Shown: positions 29,352-39,541, counted from the stretch's first letter. The stretch: 44,705 nt of DNA from Burkholderiaceae bacterium (GCA_947447945.1 CANFLR010000012.1:1-44705), one strand, 5' to 3'. The notes: a model not told the origin generated them from the sequence alone. Numbers and translations: made by a program.

Positions 29352-30413
29352 ATGGTTAAAACCGATGCCTTGCAAGCTCATCTCAAAGCACTCAGTTCTG
29401 CTAGCGCAATTGCGCCTTTATATATTTTTAGCGGTGATGAGCCTTTACTGATGATGGAAGCCATGGATCAATTGCGAGCTATCGCAAAGAAATTAGGATA
29501 TACCGAGCGTGAGGTTTTATTACAAGAGCGGGGCTTCGATTGGAGTGCCTTGATGAGCGCAGGACAAACGATGTCTCTTTTTGGCGATAAGCGTTGGGTG
29601 GAATTGCGCATTCCAACGGGTAAGCCCGGTCGAGATGGTGCCGAAGCTTTAAAGCAATTTGCCGCTCAAGTGCAGGCTCAAATTACAAGCCCCGAGGGCC
29701 CAGACACGGTAGTGTGCATTGTTTTGCCTAGGCTGGATACTAAAACTAAGACTTCGGCTTGGTTTAGCGCTTTAGATGATGCTGGAATGGCTATTCAGAT
29801 TGACTCCTTGGATCGTAGCCAATTACCGGCTTGGATCTCAGGCCGTCTCAAGAGGCAGAACCAAGAAATGGAGCCCGGACCAGAAGGGCAAAGATGTCTG
29901 CAATTCATTGCTGATCAGGTCGAAGGTAATTTGATCGCTGCGCACCAAGAGATTCAAAAACTAGGCTTACTATATCCCGCTGGCAAGTTAACCGAAGACC
30001 AAGTGCGTTTGGCGATTTTAAAAGTGGCGCGCTATAACGTTTTTGAGTTAACCGAAGCAATGCTGGCTGGTGATTTACAGCGTCTAAATCGCATGTTGGA
30101 TGGCTTAAAGGGCGAAGGTGAGCCTTTGGTGCTAATTCTGTGGAGCGTGACTGAAGAGCTTAGGCTACTATCTAAACTCAAGGCAGCAAGTGATGCCGGT
30201 GAATCTGTGCAGCAACTTATGCGTGCTAATCGAGTGTGGGGGAACAAGGAGCGACTCTATCCTAATGCACTGAAACGCATTCAGCCACTAAGGTTGCGTA
30301 GGGCAATGCAAGTTGCAGCAGGATTAGATCGTCAAGTGAAGGGTTTGGATGCAGTTGAACTGCCGGCAGACCCTTGGGATGGTTTGCGTTTAGTGGGTAG
30401 CTTATTGCGCTAA
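29352..30413 (+). CDS. holA: DNA polymerase III subunit delta
   Basis: A 353-residue delta subunit of the clamp loader, which opens the beta sliding clamp. Recognised by IYIFSGDEPLLMMEAMDQLR-like N-terminus, QTMSLFGDKRWVELR, the central NLIAAHQEIQKLGLLYP and the C-terminal GEPLVLILWSVTEELRLL. Length is usual. It sits between lptE and proA, 37 bases before proA. The DnaX-type partners are outside the window. Confidence 0.92.
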   Translation: MVKTDALQAHLKALSSASAIAPLYIFSGDEPLLMMEAMDQLRAIAKKLGYTEREVLLQERGFDWSALMSAGQTMSLFGDKRWVELRIPTGKPGRDGAEALKQFAAQVQAQITSPEGPDTVVCIVLPRLDTKTKTSAWFSALDDAGMAIQIDSLDRSQLPAWISGRLKRQNQEMEPGPEGQRCLQFIADQVEGNLIAAHQEIQKLGLLYPAGKLTEDQVRLAILKVARYNVFELTEAMLAGDLQRLNRMLDGLKGEGEPLVLILWSVTEELRLLSKLKAASDAGESVQQLMRANRVWGNKERLYPNALKRIQPLRLRRAMQVAAGLDRQVKGLDAVELPADPWDGLRLVGSLLR

Positions 30414-30450
30414 GCAATAGGACAACTTCAATATTAGTAGATGGCGAAAA

Positions 30451-31728
30451 ATGAGTACTTCAATTAAACAAATGATGCAGGACATTGGTCAGCGCGCCCG
30501 CAGTGCATCGCGTGCGATGGCTCGCGCCTCCAGCGAACAGAAAAATCAGGCACTACTTCACATAGCCAAGTTGATTCGCGAACAGGCTGCCCAGATTCAG
30601 AAGGTGAATCAGCTTGATGTTGAGCGCGCTAAAGCGGGCGGTCAAGATGCCGCGTTTGTTGATCGTCTTACGATGACGCCTAAAACTATTGAAACTATGG
30701 CCTTGGGCTTGGAACAAATCGTTTCGCTTGAAGATCCGATTGGGAAAATCTCTGCTTTAAAAAAACAGGCCTCTGGAATCGAAATCGCTCAGATGCGTGT
30801 GCCATTGGGGGTAATCGGCATCATTTACGAGTCTCGTCCAAATGTGACGATTGATGCTGCTGCACTCTGCCTAAAATCTGGCAATGCTGTGATTTTGCGG
30901 GGTGGCTCTGAAGCAATCGAATCCAATACGCTCTTAGCGAAGATGATTCAAGAGGGTTTAGATGCTGCTGGTTTGCCAAGGGATGCTGTACAGGTGGTTG
31001 CCATCACCGATCGCAGCGCTGTCGGTGAAATGATTACCATGACGCAATACATTGATGTGATCGTACCACGAGGTGGTAAGAGCTTAATTGCGCGTTTGAT
31101 GGCTGAGGCACGTGTGCCAATGATTAAGCACTTGGATGGCATTTGCCATACCTATATCGATGCAGATGCCGATATCGATATTGCAATTAAGGTTTGTGAT
31201 AACGCTAAAACCCAGCGCTATGCGCCTTGCAATGCTATGGAGACCTTATTAGTGAATCAGTCAGTCTCCCTCAAGATTTTGCCAACGCTTTGTAAAATTT
31301 ACCAAGATAAAGGGGTTGAGCTTCGCGTCGATGCGCTCACTCGTAAGACTTTGGAAGATGCTGGCTTCATTGGTTTAGTAGATGCCACTGAAGAGGATTG
31401 GCAAACTGAGTATTTGGCGCCGATTTTGTCGATTAAGACGGTTGCCGATCTTGATGAAGCCATCAATCATATTGAGCGCTATGGCAGTAAGCATACTGAT
31501 GCCATCATTACTAAAAATAGTGCTACGGTAGCGCGTTTTTTGCGAGAAGTTGATAGCGCTAGTGTGATGGTCAATACCAGTACACGCTTTGCAGATGGTT
31601 TTGAATATGGCCTCGGCGCTGAAATTGGTATCTCAAATGATAAGTTACATGCACGAGGTCCAGTTGGTTTGGAGGGCCTGACTTCTCTGAAATACATCGT
31701 CATGGGTCATGGCGAGATTCGCACTTAA
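30451..31728 (+). CDS. proA: Gamma-glutamyl phosphate reductase
   Basis: A 425-residue ProA, reducing gamma-glutamyl phosphate to glutamate-5-semialdehyde with NADPH in proline synthesis. An aldehyde dehydrogenase fold: [42 protein letters not shown] and the catalytic Cys in [11 protein letters not shown]. The C-terminus has [26 protein letters not shown]. Length matches the family. proB is not in the window. hemJ follows 23 bases downstream. Confidence 0.97.
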   Translation: MSTSIKQMMQDIGQRARSASRAMARASSEQKNQALLHIAKLIREQAAQIQKVNQLDVERAKAGGQDAAFVDRLTMTPKTIETMALGLEQIVSLEDPIGKISALKKQASGIEIAQMRVPLGVIGIIYESRPNVTIDAAALCLKSGNAVILRGGSEAIESNTLLAKMIQEGLDAAGLPRDAVQVVAITDRSAVGEMITMTQYIDVIVPRGGKSLIARLMAEARVPMIKHLDGICHTYIDADADIDIAIKVCDNAKTQRYAPCNAMETLLVNQSVSLKILPTLCKIYQDKGVELRVDALTRKTLEDAGFIGLVDATEEDWQTEYLAPILSIKTVADLDEAINHIERYGSKHTDAIITKNSATVARFLREVDSASVMVNTSTRFADGFEYGLGAEIGISNDKLHARGPVGLEGLTSLKYIVMGHGEIRT

Positions 31729-31751
31729 TGATTAACAAGGACACAATTTAA

Positions 31752-32177
31752 ATGGGTAGCCCTTATCTTTGGATTAAGACATTTCACATTGTTTTGATTG
31801 CATCTTGGTTTGCGGGCCTCTTTTATCTGCCGCGTATTTTTGTAAATTTAGCCGAAGAAAAAAATACCGATGCCTATGCTCGCCTTTTGGGAATGGCTGA
31901 TCGACTCTTTCGTTTTATGACAATACTGGCATTACCTGCAGTGTTGCTTGGCCTCATCTTATGGTTGTATTTCGGGATGGGGAGAGGTGAGGCATGGATG
32001 CATATCAAATTGTTTTTCGTCATTCTGGTGGTGGGGTATCACCACGCCTGTTGGAATGTCTTAAAAAAGTTTCGTGCCGGCCTAAATAAACGATCTGGCG
32101 TTTGGTACCGCTGGTTTAATGAAGCGCCTGTCCTGCTATTCATTGCGATTGTTGCCCTGGCGGTTATCAAGCCTTGA
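31752..32177 (+). CDS. hemJ: HemJ-type protoporphyrinogen IX oxidase (CopD-like membrane protein)
   Basis: A 141-residue, four-helix membrane protein. The first helix KTFHIVLIASWFAGLFYLPR carries His12 and the WxxGLxYLPR motif of the HemJ/UPF0093 family, and GVWYRWFNEAPVLLFIAIV closes it. HemJ oxidises protoporphyrinogen IX to protoporphyrin IX, the penultimate haem step, in bacteria lacking HemG and HemY. Length is typical. hemL, an early enzyme of the same pathway, lies about 1.7 kb downstream on the same strand. Confidence 0.87.
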   Translation: MGSPYLWIKTFHIVLIASWFAGLFYLPRIFVNLAEEKNTDAYARLLGMADRLFRFMTILALPAVLLGLILWLYFGMGRGEAWMHIKLFFVILVVGYHHACWNVLKKFRAGLNKRSGVWYRWFNEAPVLLFIAIVALAVIKP

Positions 32178-32228
32178 TTTCTCTGGATGCTCAGAGCCCC
32201 ATGCTTTCTCTTTTAGATTGTTAGCCTC

Positions 32229-33662
32229 ATGAGATTTTTTGTTGTGTGTCCTGGTGGATTGGAAGCCTCGCTTACCCAAGAGTTAACCAACATTGCTCAG
32301 CGAGCGGATTCGCGAGCTTTGGGGAAGTGGGTCATCGATCCAGCGCCTACTAGCCCAACGGGTGGTGTTGGGCTAGCCGCGCCTTTGTCTGCAGCCATGG
32401 CTTTAAATCTCCATTCGCGTATTGCTAGCCGTGTTTTATTGCAAATGGCTGAGGCACCGTACCGCCAAGAAGAGGACTTGTATCGTTTAGCCAGCGGCTT
32501 AGCTTGGGAAGAGTGGTTTAGCTCAAAGCAAACACTTCGAGTCGATGTCACTGCACATCGCTCGCCATTAAAGAGCTTGAACTTTGCCACTTTAAAAATC
32601 AAAGATGCGATTGTGGATCGTTTGCGTGATGTCACTGGCGATCGACCTAGTATTGATACCGCTTTTCCGGATGTGCGTGTGCAGGCACATTTAACTGCTA
32701 CGCAAGTCACTATTTATCTTGATACCTCGGGAGAGGCTTTGTTTAAGCGTGGTTGGCGTGATGAAAAGGGTGATGCTCCTCTTAAAGAAAATCTAGCTGC
32801 TGGTATTTTATCGATCACTGGCTGGAAGCCCTCACAGATGCTCTTTGATCCAATGTGTGGCAGCGGTACATTCTTGATTGAGGCAGCGCAAGTCCTGTTA
32901 GCGATTCCGTCGGGAGCGATTCGGTCGGGGATGTACGGTGATGATGCTAAACCCAGCAGATTGGCCTATCGACCACTTGTGACATCGGCACATGGTTTTG
33001 GTTTCCAAAGGCTTAAACCATTTCATGAGGCTGGTGAACAAAAACATTGGGCTGACCTAAAGGAATCTGCTTTAGCGGAGATTTTAGAAAAACGGAAACA
33101 GTATCCCAACGCTGAATCCCTATTCATTTCTGGTGGTGATATTAATGAAAAGTTAGTTGCGATGTTTAAAGGCAATTGGCAGCGTGCGCAATTACCTGGT
33201 TTGCCAGTAGTGCGACAGGTTGATGCATTGGCTGCTAAGCCTCCAGCAGGTCTAACGGGAGGGGTGATGCTCTTAAATCCGCCTTATGGTGAACGACTGG
33301 TCATCAAGGGTGGACGTGGGCAAGAGCGCACTGCAGAGCTTGAGGATGCCGACCGGGAGCCTGAGAATCGTTTTGAGTTGAATTTGGAAACAGGCCGTCA
33401 AAGTGCTAAGCGCTCCAGTCGAGAGTCTTTAAAGCGCCTACAGGCACAAGAAGAGCAAGATCCTAAGTTTGTTGAGTTTTTGAGGCAGTTTGGTCAGCAT
33501 CTCAAGGATACTTTTGGCGGCTGGAATGTCTATGTTTTAACCGCCGATATGGCGCTCCCGGGCCAGTTGCGCATCAAAGAATCTAAGCGCACCCCCTTGT
33601 TTAATGGCCCATTGGAATGCCGTCTTTTTAAATTTGAGATGCATCAAAAGCGCGAGTCTTAA
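32229..33662 (+). CDS. THUMP-domain 23S rRNA guanine-N2 methyltransferase, RlmL-like
   Basis: A 477-residue RNA methyltransferase. An N-terminal THUMP/ferredoxin-like region (1-165) precedes a Rossmann SAM-binding domain with DPMCGSGTFLIEAA (207-220) and the catalytic NPPYGERL (350-357). This matches the RlmL half of E. coli RlmKL, which makes m2G2445 in 23S rRNA; the RlmK half is absent, as in many betaproteobacteria. A charged insertion (about 358-415) separates the catalytic motif from the final strands. Substrate position is inferred from family. Confidence 0.88.
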   Translation: MRFFVVCPGGLEASLTQELTNIAQRADSRALGKWVIDPAPTSPTGGVGLAAPLSAAMALNLHSRIASRVLLQMAEAPYRQEEDLYRLASGLAWEEWFSSKQTLRVDVTAHRSPLKSLNFATLKIKDAIVDRLRDVTGDRPSIDTAFPDVRVQAHLTATQVTIYLDTSGEALFKRGWRDEKGDAPLKENLAAGILSITGWKPSQMLFDPMCGSGTFLIEAAQVLLAIPSGAIRSGMYGDDAKPSRLAYRPLVTSAHGFGFQRLKPFHEAGEQKHWADLKESALAEILEKRKQYPNAESLFISGGDINEKLVAMFKGNWQRAQLPGLPVVRQVDALAAKPPAGLTGGVMLLNPPYGERLVIKGGRGQERTAELEDADREPENRFELNLETGRQSAKRSSRESLKRLQAQEEQDPKFVEFLRQFGQHLKDTFGGWNVYVLTADMALPGQLRIKESKRTPLFNGPLECRLFKFEMHQKRES

Positions 33663-33709
33663 AATAGAAACATGAAGAGTCTTTAGCTTAACCAGGAAAG
33701 AGTTAACTT

Positions 33710-33880
33710 ATGGAATTTAAAACGTATATGTGCCTGATTTGCGGATGGGTATATGACGAGGCTACTGGATTGCCTGAAGAGGGCATTGCTCCAGGAACGC
33801 TTTGGGCGGATGTTCCCATGAATTGGACATGTCCAGAGTGTGGCGCCCGTAAGGAAGACTTTGAAATGATGGCGATTTAG
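33710..33880 (+). CDS. Rubredoxin
   Basis: A 56-residue rubredoxin. Two CxxC knuckles, Cys8/Cys11 in CLICGWVYDE and Cys41/Cys44 in CPECGARKEDF, hold one iron atom; the spacing and the intervening APGTLWADVP are canonical. It is a small cytoplasmic electron carrier. AGGAAAG lies upstream of the ATG. It sits 47 bases after the RlmL-like gene and 45 bases before hemL. The Burkholderia neighbourhood, as I recall, often has thiD between rubredoxin and hemL; it is absent here. Confidence 0.96.
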   Translation: MEFKTYMCLICGWVYDEATGLPEEGIAPGTLWADVPMNWTCPECGARKEDFEMMAI

Positions 33881-33925
33881 TCGCATAGTTTCGCCAATCA
33901 ACTTCTATTCAAATAAGGAATTACC

Positions 33926-35218
33926 GTGGGACAAAACGAAATATTATTTGAGCGTGCACAGAAAACGATTCCTGGGGGGGTTAATTCTCCAGTAAGGGCT
34001 TTTCGACAAGTCGGTGGCATTCCCCGTTTTGTTGCAAAAGCAAAAGGCCCTTATTTTTGGGATGCCGAAGATAAGCGCTATATTGATCTCATCATGTCTT
34101 GGGGTCCAATGATTGTGGGCCATGCCAATCCCGAGGTAGTGGAGGCCGTCAAAAAGGCAGCCGAGACAAGTTTTAGTTATGGCGCTCCAACCGAAGGTGA
34201 AATCCAGTTAGCCGAACGCATTTGTGAGCTCATGCCTAGTATTGAGCAAGTACGGATGGTGTCTAGCGGTACTGAGGCAACAATGAGCGCGTTGCGTTTG
34301 GCGCGAGGCCATACCGGTCGCGATGTGATTATTAAATTTGAAGGTTGTTATCACGGCCACGCTGATAGTCTGCTGGTAAAAGCGGGATCTGGTTTATTAA
34401 CGTTTGCTGACACTACCCAGAATGCCCCATCCTCTGGAGGGGTCCCTCAGGATCTGGTTAAACATACTTTAGTTTTGCCATACAACGATGTTGCTGCAAT
34501 AGAGGCGGTATTTCAAAAGCAGGGCGACAAAATTGCTGCTGTCATTTTGGAGCCCATCGCCGGCAATATGAACTTGATCAAACCCTCGCAAGCTTTTTTA
34601 ACAGCAATGCGTAATTTGACAAGTCAGTATGGCAGCGTGCTCATTTACGATGAAGTGATGACAGGTTTTCGGGTGGCGCTAGGTGGGGCACAATCTTTGC
34701 AAGGCATTGTTCCTGATCTCACTTGTCTAGGGAAGGTGATGGGTGGAGGTATGCCCATGGCTGCCTTTGGTGGTAAAAAAGAAATCATGTCTAAGCTTGC
34801 GCCTTTGGGGAACGTCTACCAGGCCGGCACCTTATCTGGCAATCCAGTGGCGGTAGCTGCCGGGCTAAAAACTTTAGAGATTATTTCTCGTGCGGGCTTT
34901 TATGAATGCTTGAGCACTCAAACTCAAAAGTTGATGACAGGATTAAAGCAGGCTGCTGATCAGGCAGGCATTCCTTTTGCGGTTGATAGTGTGGGTGGTA
35001 TGTTTGGTTTTTACTTTGCAGATCAAGTGCCTACTTCATACGAAGCGGTTACCAAAACGGATATTGAGGCATTTAAGAAATTCTTTCACGCGATGCTGGA
35101 TGCAGGAGTCTATCTTGCACCATCAGCCTATGAGGCAGGCTTTACTTCAATTGCCCATGATGATGATGTTCTTGCGCAAATTATTTCGGCTGCAAAGACC
35201 TCCTTCAAAAGCCTGTAA
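33926..35218 (+). CDS. hemL: Glutamate-1-semialdehyde 2,1-aminomutase
   Basis: A 430-residue PLP enzyme, converting glutamate-1-semialdehyde to 5-aminolevulinate, the committed haem precursor. It has [11 protein letters not shown] near the start, [22 protein letters not shown] and the PLP lysine Lys270 in [11 protein letters not shown]. The start is GTG, supported by AAGGAA 6 bases upstream. Length is normal. It ends 8 bases from the end of the convergent apaH, with no evident terminator. Confidence 0.97.
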   Translation: MGQNEILFERAQKTIPGGVNSPVRAFRQVGGIPRFVAKAKGPYFWDAEDKRYIDLIMSWGPMIVGHANPEVVEAVKKAAETSFSYGAPTEGEIQLAERICELMPSIEQVRMVSSGTEATMSALRLARGHTGRDVIIKFEGCYHGHADSLLVKAGSGLLTFADTTQNAPSSGGVPQDLVKHTLVLPYNDVAAIEAVFQKQGDKIAAVILEPIAGNMNLIKPSQAFLTAMRNLTSQYGSVLIYDEVMTGFRVALGGAQSLQGIVPDLTCLGKVMGGGMPMAAFGGKKEIMSKLAPLGNVYQAGTLSGNPVAVAAGLKTLEIISRAGFYECLSTQTQKLMTGLKQAADQAGIPFAVDSVGGMFGFYFADQVPTSYEAVTKTDIEAFKKFFHAMLDAGVYLAPSAYEAGFTSIAHDDDVLAQIISAAKTSFKSL

Positions 35219-35226
35219 CAAGAGTC

Positions 35227-36066
35227 TTACATTCTGAGTGGGTGGTCATAGCCATCCACTCTAATGATCTCTAGTTTTTTAGAGTTTTTTCCAGACTCGG
35301 GAATTTCCATGGCGGTGAGTTTCCCACCCCAGACACAGCCCGTATCTAAGCCAATCACATTATCTTGCTGTATTAAACCTAGAGTAGACCAGTGTCCAAA
35401 ATAGACAAGGCTATTTTGGGTTTTGCGCTGAGGCACTTTAAACCAGGGGATATATCCTCTAGGCCTACTCTCCATTCCTTCTTTGCTCTCAAATTCCATT
35501 TGCCCTGCGGGAGTGCAAAAACGTAAACGGGTTAATGCATTGGTGATGACTCTGAGTCGTTCGATCCCTTTTAAAGAATTACTCCATTTATTCGGGGAAT
35601 TGCCATACATACTGGCCAGAAAATCACGATACGTTTTTTTTCGAAGTGCTTTTTCTACTTCTTGAGCGCACTCAATGGTCTGTTGTAGATCCCACTGCGG
35701 CAAAATACCAGCATGAACAGTAATCACTTTCCCATTGCTTAGTGCCATAGGGCGATGGCGCAACCAATGCATTAAAGCGGCCCGATCAGGCGCTTTCAAA
35801 ATGCTGTCTACCGTATCCAGACCTTTCGTTTTTCTAAGGCCGGCATCAATGGCCAAAAGGTGCAGATCATGGTTACCTAGTATGCATTCAGCACGACCTT
35901 GTTCTTGTAGGGATTTTAGCTGGCGCAGCGCCCCCAGTGAGTCTGGACCGCGATTAACTAGATCTCCCAAAAAAATCATCTTGGAGTCTTTTGGTAGTTT
36001 TTTAATCAGGCTTTTTAAAGATGGCATGCATCCTTGTACGTCGCCAATAGCATAAATCTTCTTCAT
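35227..36066 (-). CDS. apaH: Symmetrical bis(5'-nucleosyl)-tetraphosphatase
   Basis: A 279-residue calcineurin-like phosphoesterase, splitting Ap4A into two ADP. Metal-binding motifs GDVQGC, GDLVNRGPDSL and LGNHDLHLLA appear in order, with a distal VHAGILPQW and GLDTGCVWGGKLTA. Length is close to E. coli ApaH. It lies 32 bases downstream of phrB on the same strand, so the two may be cotranscribed as a damage- and stress-related pair. Confidence 0.95.
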   Translation of the reverse strand: MKKIYAIGDVQGCMPSLKSLIKKLPKDSKMIFLGDLVNRGPDSLGALRQLKSLQEQGRAECILGNHDLHLLAIDAGLRKTKGLDTVDSILKAPDRAALMHWLRHRPMALSNGKVITVHAGILPQWDLQQTIECAQEVEKALRKKTYRDFLASMYGNSPNKWSNSLKGIERLRVITNALTRLRFCTPAGQMEFESKEGMESRPRGYIPWFKVPQRKTQNSLVYFGHWSTLGLIQQDNVIGLDTGCVWGGKLTAMEIPESGKNSKKLEIIRVDGYDHPLRM

Positions 36067-36098
36067 ACCCTATCTTAAAGCGTAAAGTGTGTTCGAAG

Positions 36099-37577
36099 TT
36101 ATTCAGTGCTGATCTTTTTCACAACGCTATAGCGCACTAAGGTCTTTTTACGTGCTTCGTCGTGATCAATGATGGGTAGTGGGTAGTCGCGACCGAGCAA
36201 TATCCCCGCTGCCTCAAGTTCAATATGACCCGAGCGCCAGGGCGCATGCACTGATTTCTTGGAAAGTTTACTCAGTTGAGGTAAGTATCGGCGAATAAAT
36301 TTCCCTTCGGGGTCAAATTTTTCGGATTGAGTAATGGGATTAAAAATTCTGAAGTACGGTTGCGCATCACAACCCGATGAGGAGGCCCATTGCCAGCCAC
36401 CATTGTTGGATGAGAGTTCAAAATCATTTAAGTGTTCCGCAAAATAAGCCTCACCCCAGCGCCAGTCAATACCAAGATCCTTACTTAAAAAACTGGCGAC
36501 GACCATACGCAGTCGATTGTGCATATAGCCGCTTTGGTTGAGTTGGTGCATGGCTGCATCTACTAGTGGATAGCCGGTTTTGCCTTCGCACCAAGCTGTA
36601 AAGAGTTTTTTTGCTGTGGCACCACTTTCCCACTGAATGTTGTCATAGTCTGGTTTAAAAGAAGCGCCATTAGCTAGTCGGGGGTGATTAGCCAAAATCA
36701 TGAAATAAAAATCACGCCAGATGAGTTCACTTAACCAAATGGTGGCACCCATACTGCCAGCAAGCATGCGCCGATGCGCTTCCCTCACTAAGCCACGAAT
36801 CGATACCATGCCAAAGCGCAAGTGGGTAGATAGATAGCTGACCCCTTTGATCGCTGGAAAGTCTCGACCAATTTGGTACTGATCAATGCGCTGGAGAAAA
36901 TCTTCTAAAAAGCTTTGACCATTTTCTGAGCCTGCAGGGAGATAGGCTTCAACCCCCGTTTTTGCAAAGCCCATAGATTGCAAGCTTGGTAAGGGCATAT
37001 CTATTGTTTTTGGAATCGATGCTAATTGTTTGGCTTTTGGGGTGCAATCATAAGGGGCCAAATCTTTTTCTTGAAGAGTCTTTAGCCAATTATTTTTATA
37101 GGGTGTGAAGATCGAAAAGACGGTGCTGGAGTTCGTCAGGATTTCTTTTTTTTCAAAGATCACTTGATCCTTGAAATCTTCAAACGCAATGTTAAGTTTG
37201 GCGAGATTTTTTTGAACAACTTGGTCACGTGCAATTGCGGATGGCTCATAATCACGATTGGTATAAACCGTATTGACTGCCAGCTCACCGGCAATCTGAG
37301 GAATGCATATGATGGGGTCACCGTAACGCACGATGAGGCCGCCCCCTTGTTGACGAAGTTCTTCATCCATCTTTTTGAGACCTTGCCAAATGAAGTCCAC
37401 CCTACGATCATGTTTGAGACCATCTGCATCTAATTCACCCTGTATAAGGGGTTTGAGGATGGTGGCATCAAAAATAAAGACCAGCCAAACCTGATCACTT
37501 TGAGTGAGGGCGTGATGAAGCGCGGCATTGTCATAAAGACGGAGATCACGACGAAACCAAACGAGTGCTTTTTTCAT
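36099..37577 (-). CDS. phrB: Deoxyribodipyrimidine photolyase (class I)
   Basis: About 492 residues. The N-terminal photolyase domain starts KKALVWFRRDLRLYDNAAL; the C-terminal FAD-binding region includes WLSELIWRDFYF, GKTGYPLVDAAM, MHNRLRMVVASFL and the Trp-rich LSSNNGGWQWASSSGCD. It uses light and FADH- to split cyclobutane pyrimidine dimers. The ATG at 37577 matches the family start; a GTG two codons upstream (37583) is possible. A photolyase fits a sunlit surface-water lifestyle. Confidence 0.95.
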   Translation of the reverse strand: MKKALVWFRRDLRLYDNAALHHALTQSDQVWLVFIFDATILKPLIQGELDADGLKHDRRVDFIWQGLKKMDEELRQQGGGLIVRYGDPIICIPQIAGELAVNTVYTNRDYEPSAIARDQVVQKNLAKLNIAFEDFKDQVIFEKKEILTNSSTVFSIFTPYKNNWLKTLQEKDLAPYDCTPKAKQLASIPKTIDMPLPSLQSMGFAKTGVEAYLPAGSENGQSFLEDFLQRIDQYQIGRDFPAIKGVSYLSTHLRFGMVSIRGLVREAHRRMLAGSMGATIWLSELIWRDFYFMILANHPRLANGASFKPDYDNIQWESGATAKKLFTAWCEGKTGYPLVDAAMHQLNQSGYMHNRLRMVVASFLSKDLGIDWRWGEAYFAEHLNDFELSSNNGGWQWASSSGCDAQPYFRIFNPITQSEKFDPEGKFIRRYLPQLSKLSKKSVHAPWRSGHIELEAAGILLGRDYPLPIIDHDEARKKTLVRYSVVKKISTE

Positions 37578-37641
37578 AGCCACTATCTTAGGACTTATTT
37601 GCTGAAAATGCTTGGGCTACAGAGTAATATCTTCCTTAGTC

Positions 37642-38451
37642 ATGGATACCCTATTTTTTGTCACCTCAAAGATGGTGCAGTTCTGCATAGAGCCCCTAAA
37701 CTGGGTGATTGTTTTTATTCTCCTGAGCCTATTATTTCTAGGCTTAAGAAAACCCCATCTTTGTAGACGTTTTTTGCTGCTCGCTTTGGTAGACCTGCTG
37801 CTGGTAGGGTGGTTACCTGCATCCCAGGTATTTTTGAGGGTCCTTGAGGATGCAATTCCAAAGGTCAATGTCTCTCAGATTCCAGTGCGGGATATCGGTG
37901 GCATCATCATCTTAGGCGGGGCAATCGAAGGCGGAGAAATCGCCGTCGATCGTGGCGAGATTTCCATTTATGCCTCGGCTGAGAGGGTCACCAAGGCTTT
38001 TGAACTTATCCGCAAATACCCAGAGCTACCCTTTATCTTTAGTGGGTTCTCTGGACGCTTATCCCCCAAGGGAATTTCGGAATCAGATGCTTTTAAGCAA
38101 TTAATTGCAGAGCAGGGCTTGGCAGACAGCTTGGGTCATTATGAGAATCAATCTCGCAATACCTATGAGAATGTTCTGTACATGAAGCCGATCATTGAAG
38201 AGTTTGGAGAAAAACTCACTAATGGAACGTTTAAACCATGGCTTCTGATTACCTCTGCAAGCCATATGTATCGCTCAGAGAGGATTTTTCAAAAGCAAGG
38301 GATCGCGGTGATTCCAGTGCCAGTGGATTATCAAACGGGTTCTGCTCTGAGTTGGGGCAGTTTTGATCTGGAGGAGGGGCTTCAGAACTGGCACAAGCTC
38401 AATCATGAAGCTTTTGGCATATTGGCATATTGGATTAGCGGAAAGATCTAG
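37642..38451 (+). CDS. YdcF/ElyC-family (DUF218) membrane protein
   Basis: About 269 residues: two N-terminal membrane helices, then a DUF218 domain with GGIIILGGAIEG, SAERVTKAFELI, PFIFSGFSG, ENQSRNTYENVLYMKPII and LLITSASHMYRSERIFQKQGI. The layout matches E. coli ElyC and related proteins linked to envelope and peptidoglycan maintenance; the reaction is unknown. Start uncertain: ATG 37642 was chosen, a TTG at 37612 and an ATG at 37672 also exist, and none has a strong ribosome site. TAATAT (37625-37630) lies 11 bases before the ATG. Divergent from phrB. Confidence 0.82.
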   Translation: MDTLFFVTSKMVQFCIEPLNWVIVFILLSLLFLGLRKPHLCRRFLLLALVDLLLVGWLPASQVFLRVLEDAIPKVNVSQIPVRDIGGIIILGGAIEGGEIAVDRGEISIYASAERVTKAFELIRKYPELPFIFSGFSGRLSPKGISESDAFKQLIAEQGLADSLGHYENQSRNTYENVLYMKPIIEEFGEKLTNGTFKPWLLITSASHMYRSERIFQKQGIAVIPVPVDYQTGSALSWGSFDLEEGLQNWHKLNHEAFGILAYWISGKI

Positions 38452-38473
38452 TAATTCGGTAAAATAAACCTAA

Positions 38474-39130
38474 ATGAGCTCGGCTAAGAAAGCCCCCGTG
38501 GGTGAACCTCTAAACCCCACCCAAACTCCCAGCATGGGGTCATTGATCTCCTATTCTGCTGATCACCTTGCCAATCAGTTCTTAATTGCCATGCCCGGCA
38601 TGGTGGATGAGAATTTTGCTGGTTCGGTGATTTATCTGTTTGAGCATACCGAGAGGGGTGCCATGGGCTTGGTGGTGAATCGCCCAACAGAAGTGGATTT
38701 GGCGACATTATTCGACAAAATTGAACTCAATCTAGAAATTGCGCCTTTACTGAATCAGCCGGTGTATTTTGGTGGGCCCGTCCAAATTGAAAGAGGTTTT
38801 GTCTTACACGAGGCTGCTCCTGAATGCGCTTACTCATCTTCATTGGCGGTTCCAGGGGGCTTAACCATGACCACCTCTAAAGATGTTTTAGAGGCAGTTG
38901 CTGCTGGTCAAGGCCCCAAGCATTTCTTAATGACTTTGGGATATTCCGGGTGGAGTGCAGGGCAGCTTGAGGAGGAGATTGCTCTGAATGGCTGGATGAA
39001 TGTTCCTTTGAGCTGCAAGGAGATGGCAGATATTATTTTTAACACTCCTTCTGGTCAGCGTTATGAGCGGACCATGAGCCATCTTGGATTTGATCCTTCT
39101 CATCTTTCTGGTGAGGCGGGGCATGCTTGA
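38474..39130 (+). CDS. YqgE/AlgH-family protein (UPF0301)
   Basis: A 218-residue YqgE/AlgH protein with a polar 30-residue N-terminal extension, then NQFLIAMPGMVDENFAGSVIYL, GAMGLVVNRPTEVDL, YFGGPVQIERGFVLH and FLMTLGYSGWSAGQLEEEI. The biochemical role is unknown; the family regulates alginate in Pseudomonas and is almost always encoded before ruvX, as here. Its stop overlaps the likely ruvX start by a few bases, implying coupling. Confidence 0.92.
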   Translation: MSSAKKAPVGEPLNPTQTPSMGSLISYSADHLANQFLIAMPGMVDENFAGSVIYLFEHTERGAMGLVVNRPTEVDLATLFDKIELNLEIAPLLNQPVYFGGPVQIERGFVLHEAAPECAYSSSLAVPGGLTMTTSKDVLEAVAAGQGPKHFLMTLGYSGWSAGQLEEEIALNGWMNVPLSCKEMADIIFNTPSGQRYERTMSHLGFDPSHLSGEAGHA

Positions 39131-39530
39131 GGTAAGTAAAGCATTGACAGTGATGGCTTTTGACTATGGGGCCCGTAGGATTGGTGTAGCTGTCGGAAAT
39201 ACGGTACTCCGCGCTGGACAGCCGCTTCAGACGATTTCTGAGAATGGCGATGATGCCCGGTTTAAGCAGATCGAGAACTTAATTTTGGAGTGGCAACCCG
39301 ATCAGCTGGTAGTAGGCTTGCCATGCCACCCAGATGGTGCTCCACATGAAATGACAGCCAAAGCTAAACGCTTTGGTAATCAGCTCAATGGACGCTTTCG
39401 TCTTCCAGTTGACTGGGTGGATGAGCGTTATACCTCGGTAGTTTTAGAAGGAAACCCAGAGATGCGGGACAATTTAGATTCGCAGTCAGCAGCCTTGATT
39501 TTGGAACAATACTTTCATGAGAAGAGTTAG
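39123..39530 (+). CDS. ruvX: Putative pre-16S rRNA nuclease / Holliday junction resolvase homologue
   Basis: About 135 residues of the YqgF/RuvX RNase H-like family: MAFDYGARRIGVAVGN with the catalytic Asp, LVVGLPCHPDG, and VDERYTSVVLEG near the C-terminus. E. coli YqgF trims the 5' end of pre-16S rRNA. The ATG at 39123 has GAGG upstream and overlaps the yqgE stop by 8 bases; 39153 is an alternative. The pyrR gene follows 11 bases downstream. Order yqgE-ruvX-pyrR-pyrB is standard. Confidence 0.92.
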   Translation: MLEVSKALTVMAFDYGARRIGVAVGNTVLRAGQPLQTISENGDDARFKQIENLILEWQPDQLVVGLPCHPDGAPHEMTAKAKRFGNQLNGRFRLPVDWVDERYTSVVLEGNPEMRDNLDSQSAALILEQYFHEKS

Positions 39531-39541
39531 GATCAGTTGAA

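Noticed and set aside
30451..35218. Foreign DNA or mobile element in the proA-hemL stretch
   Set aside because: All genes are core functions with conserved order and no repeats, integrase or transposase remnants.
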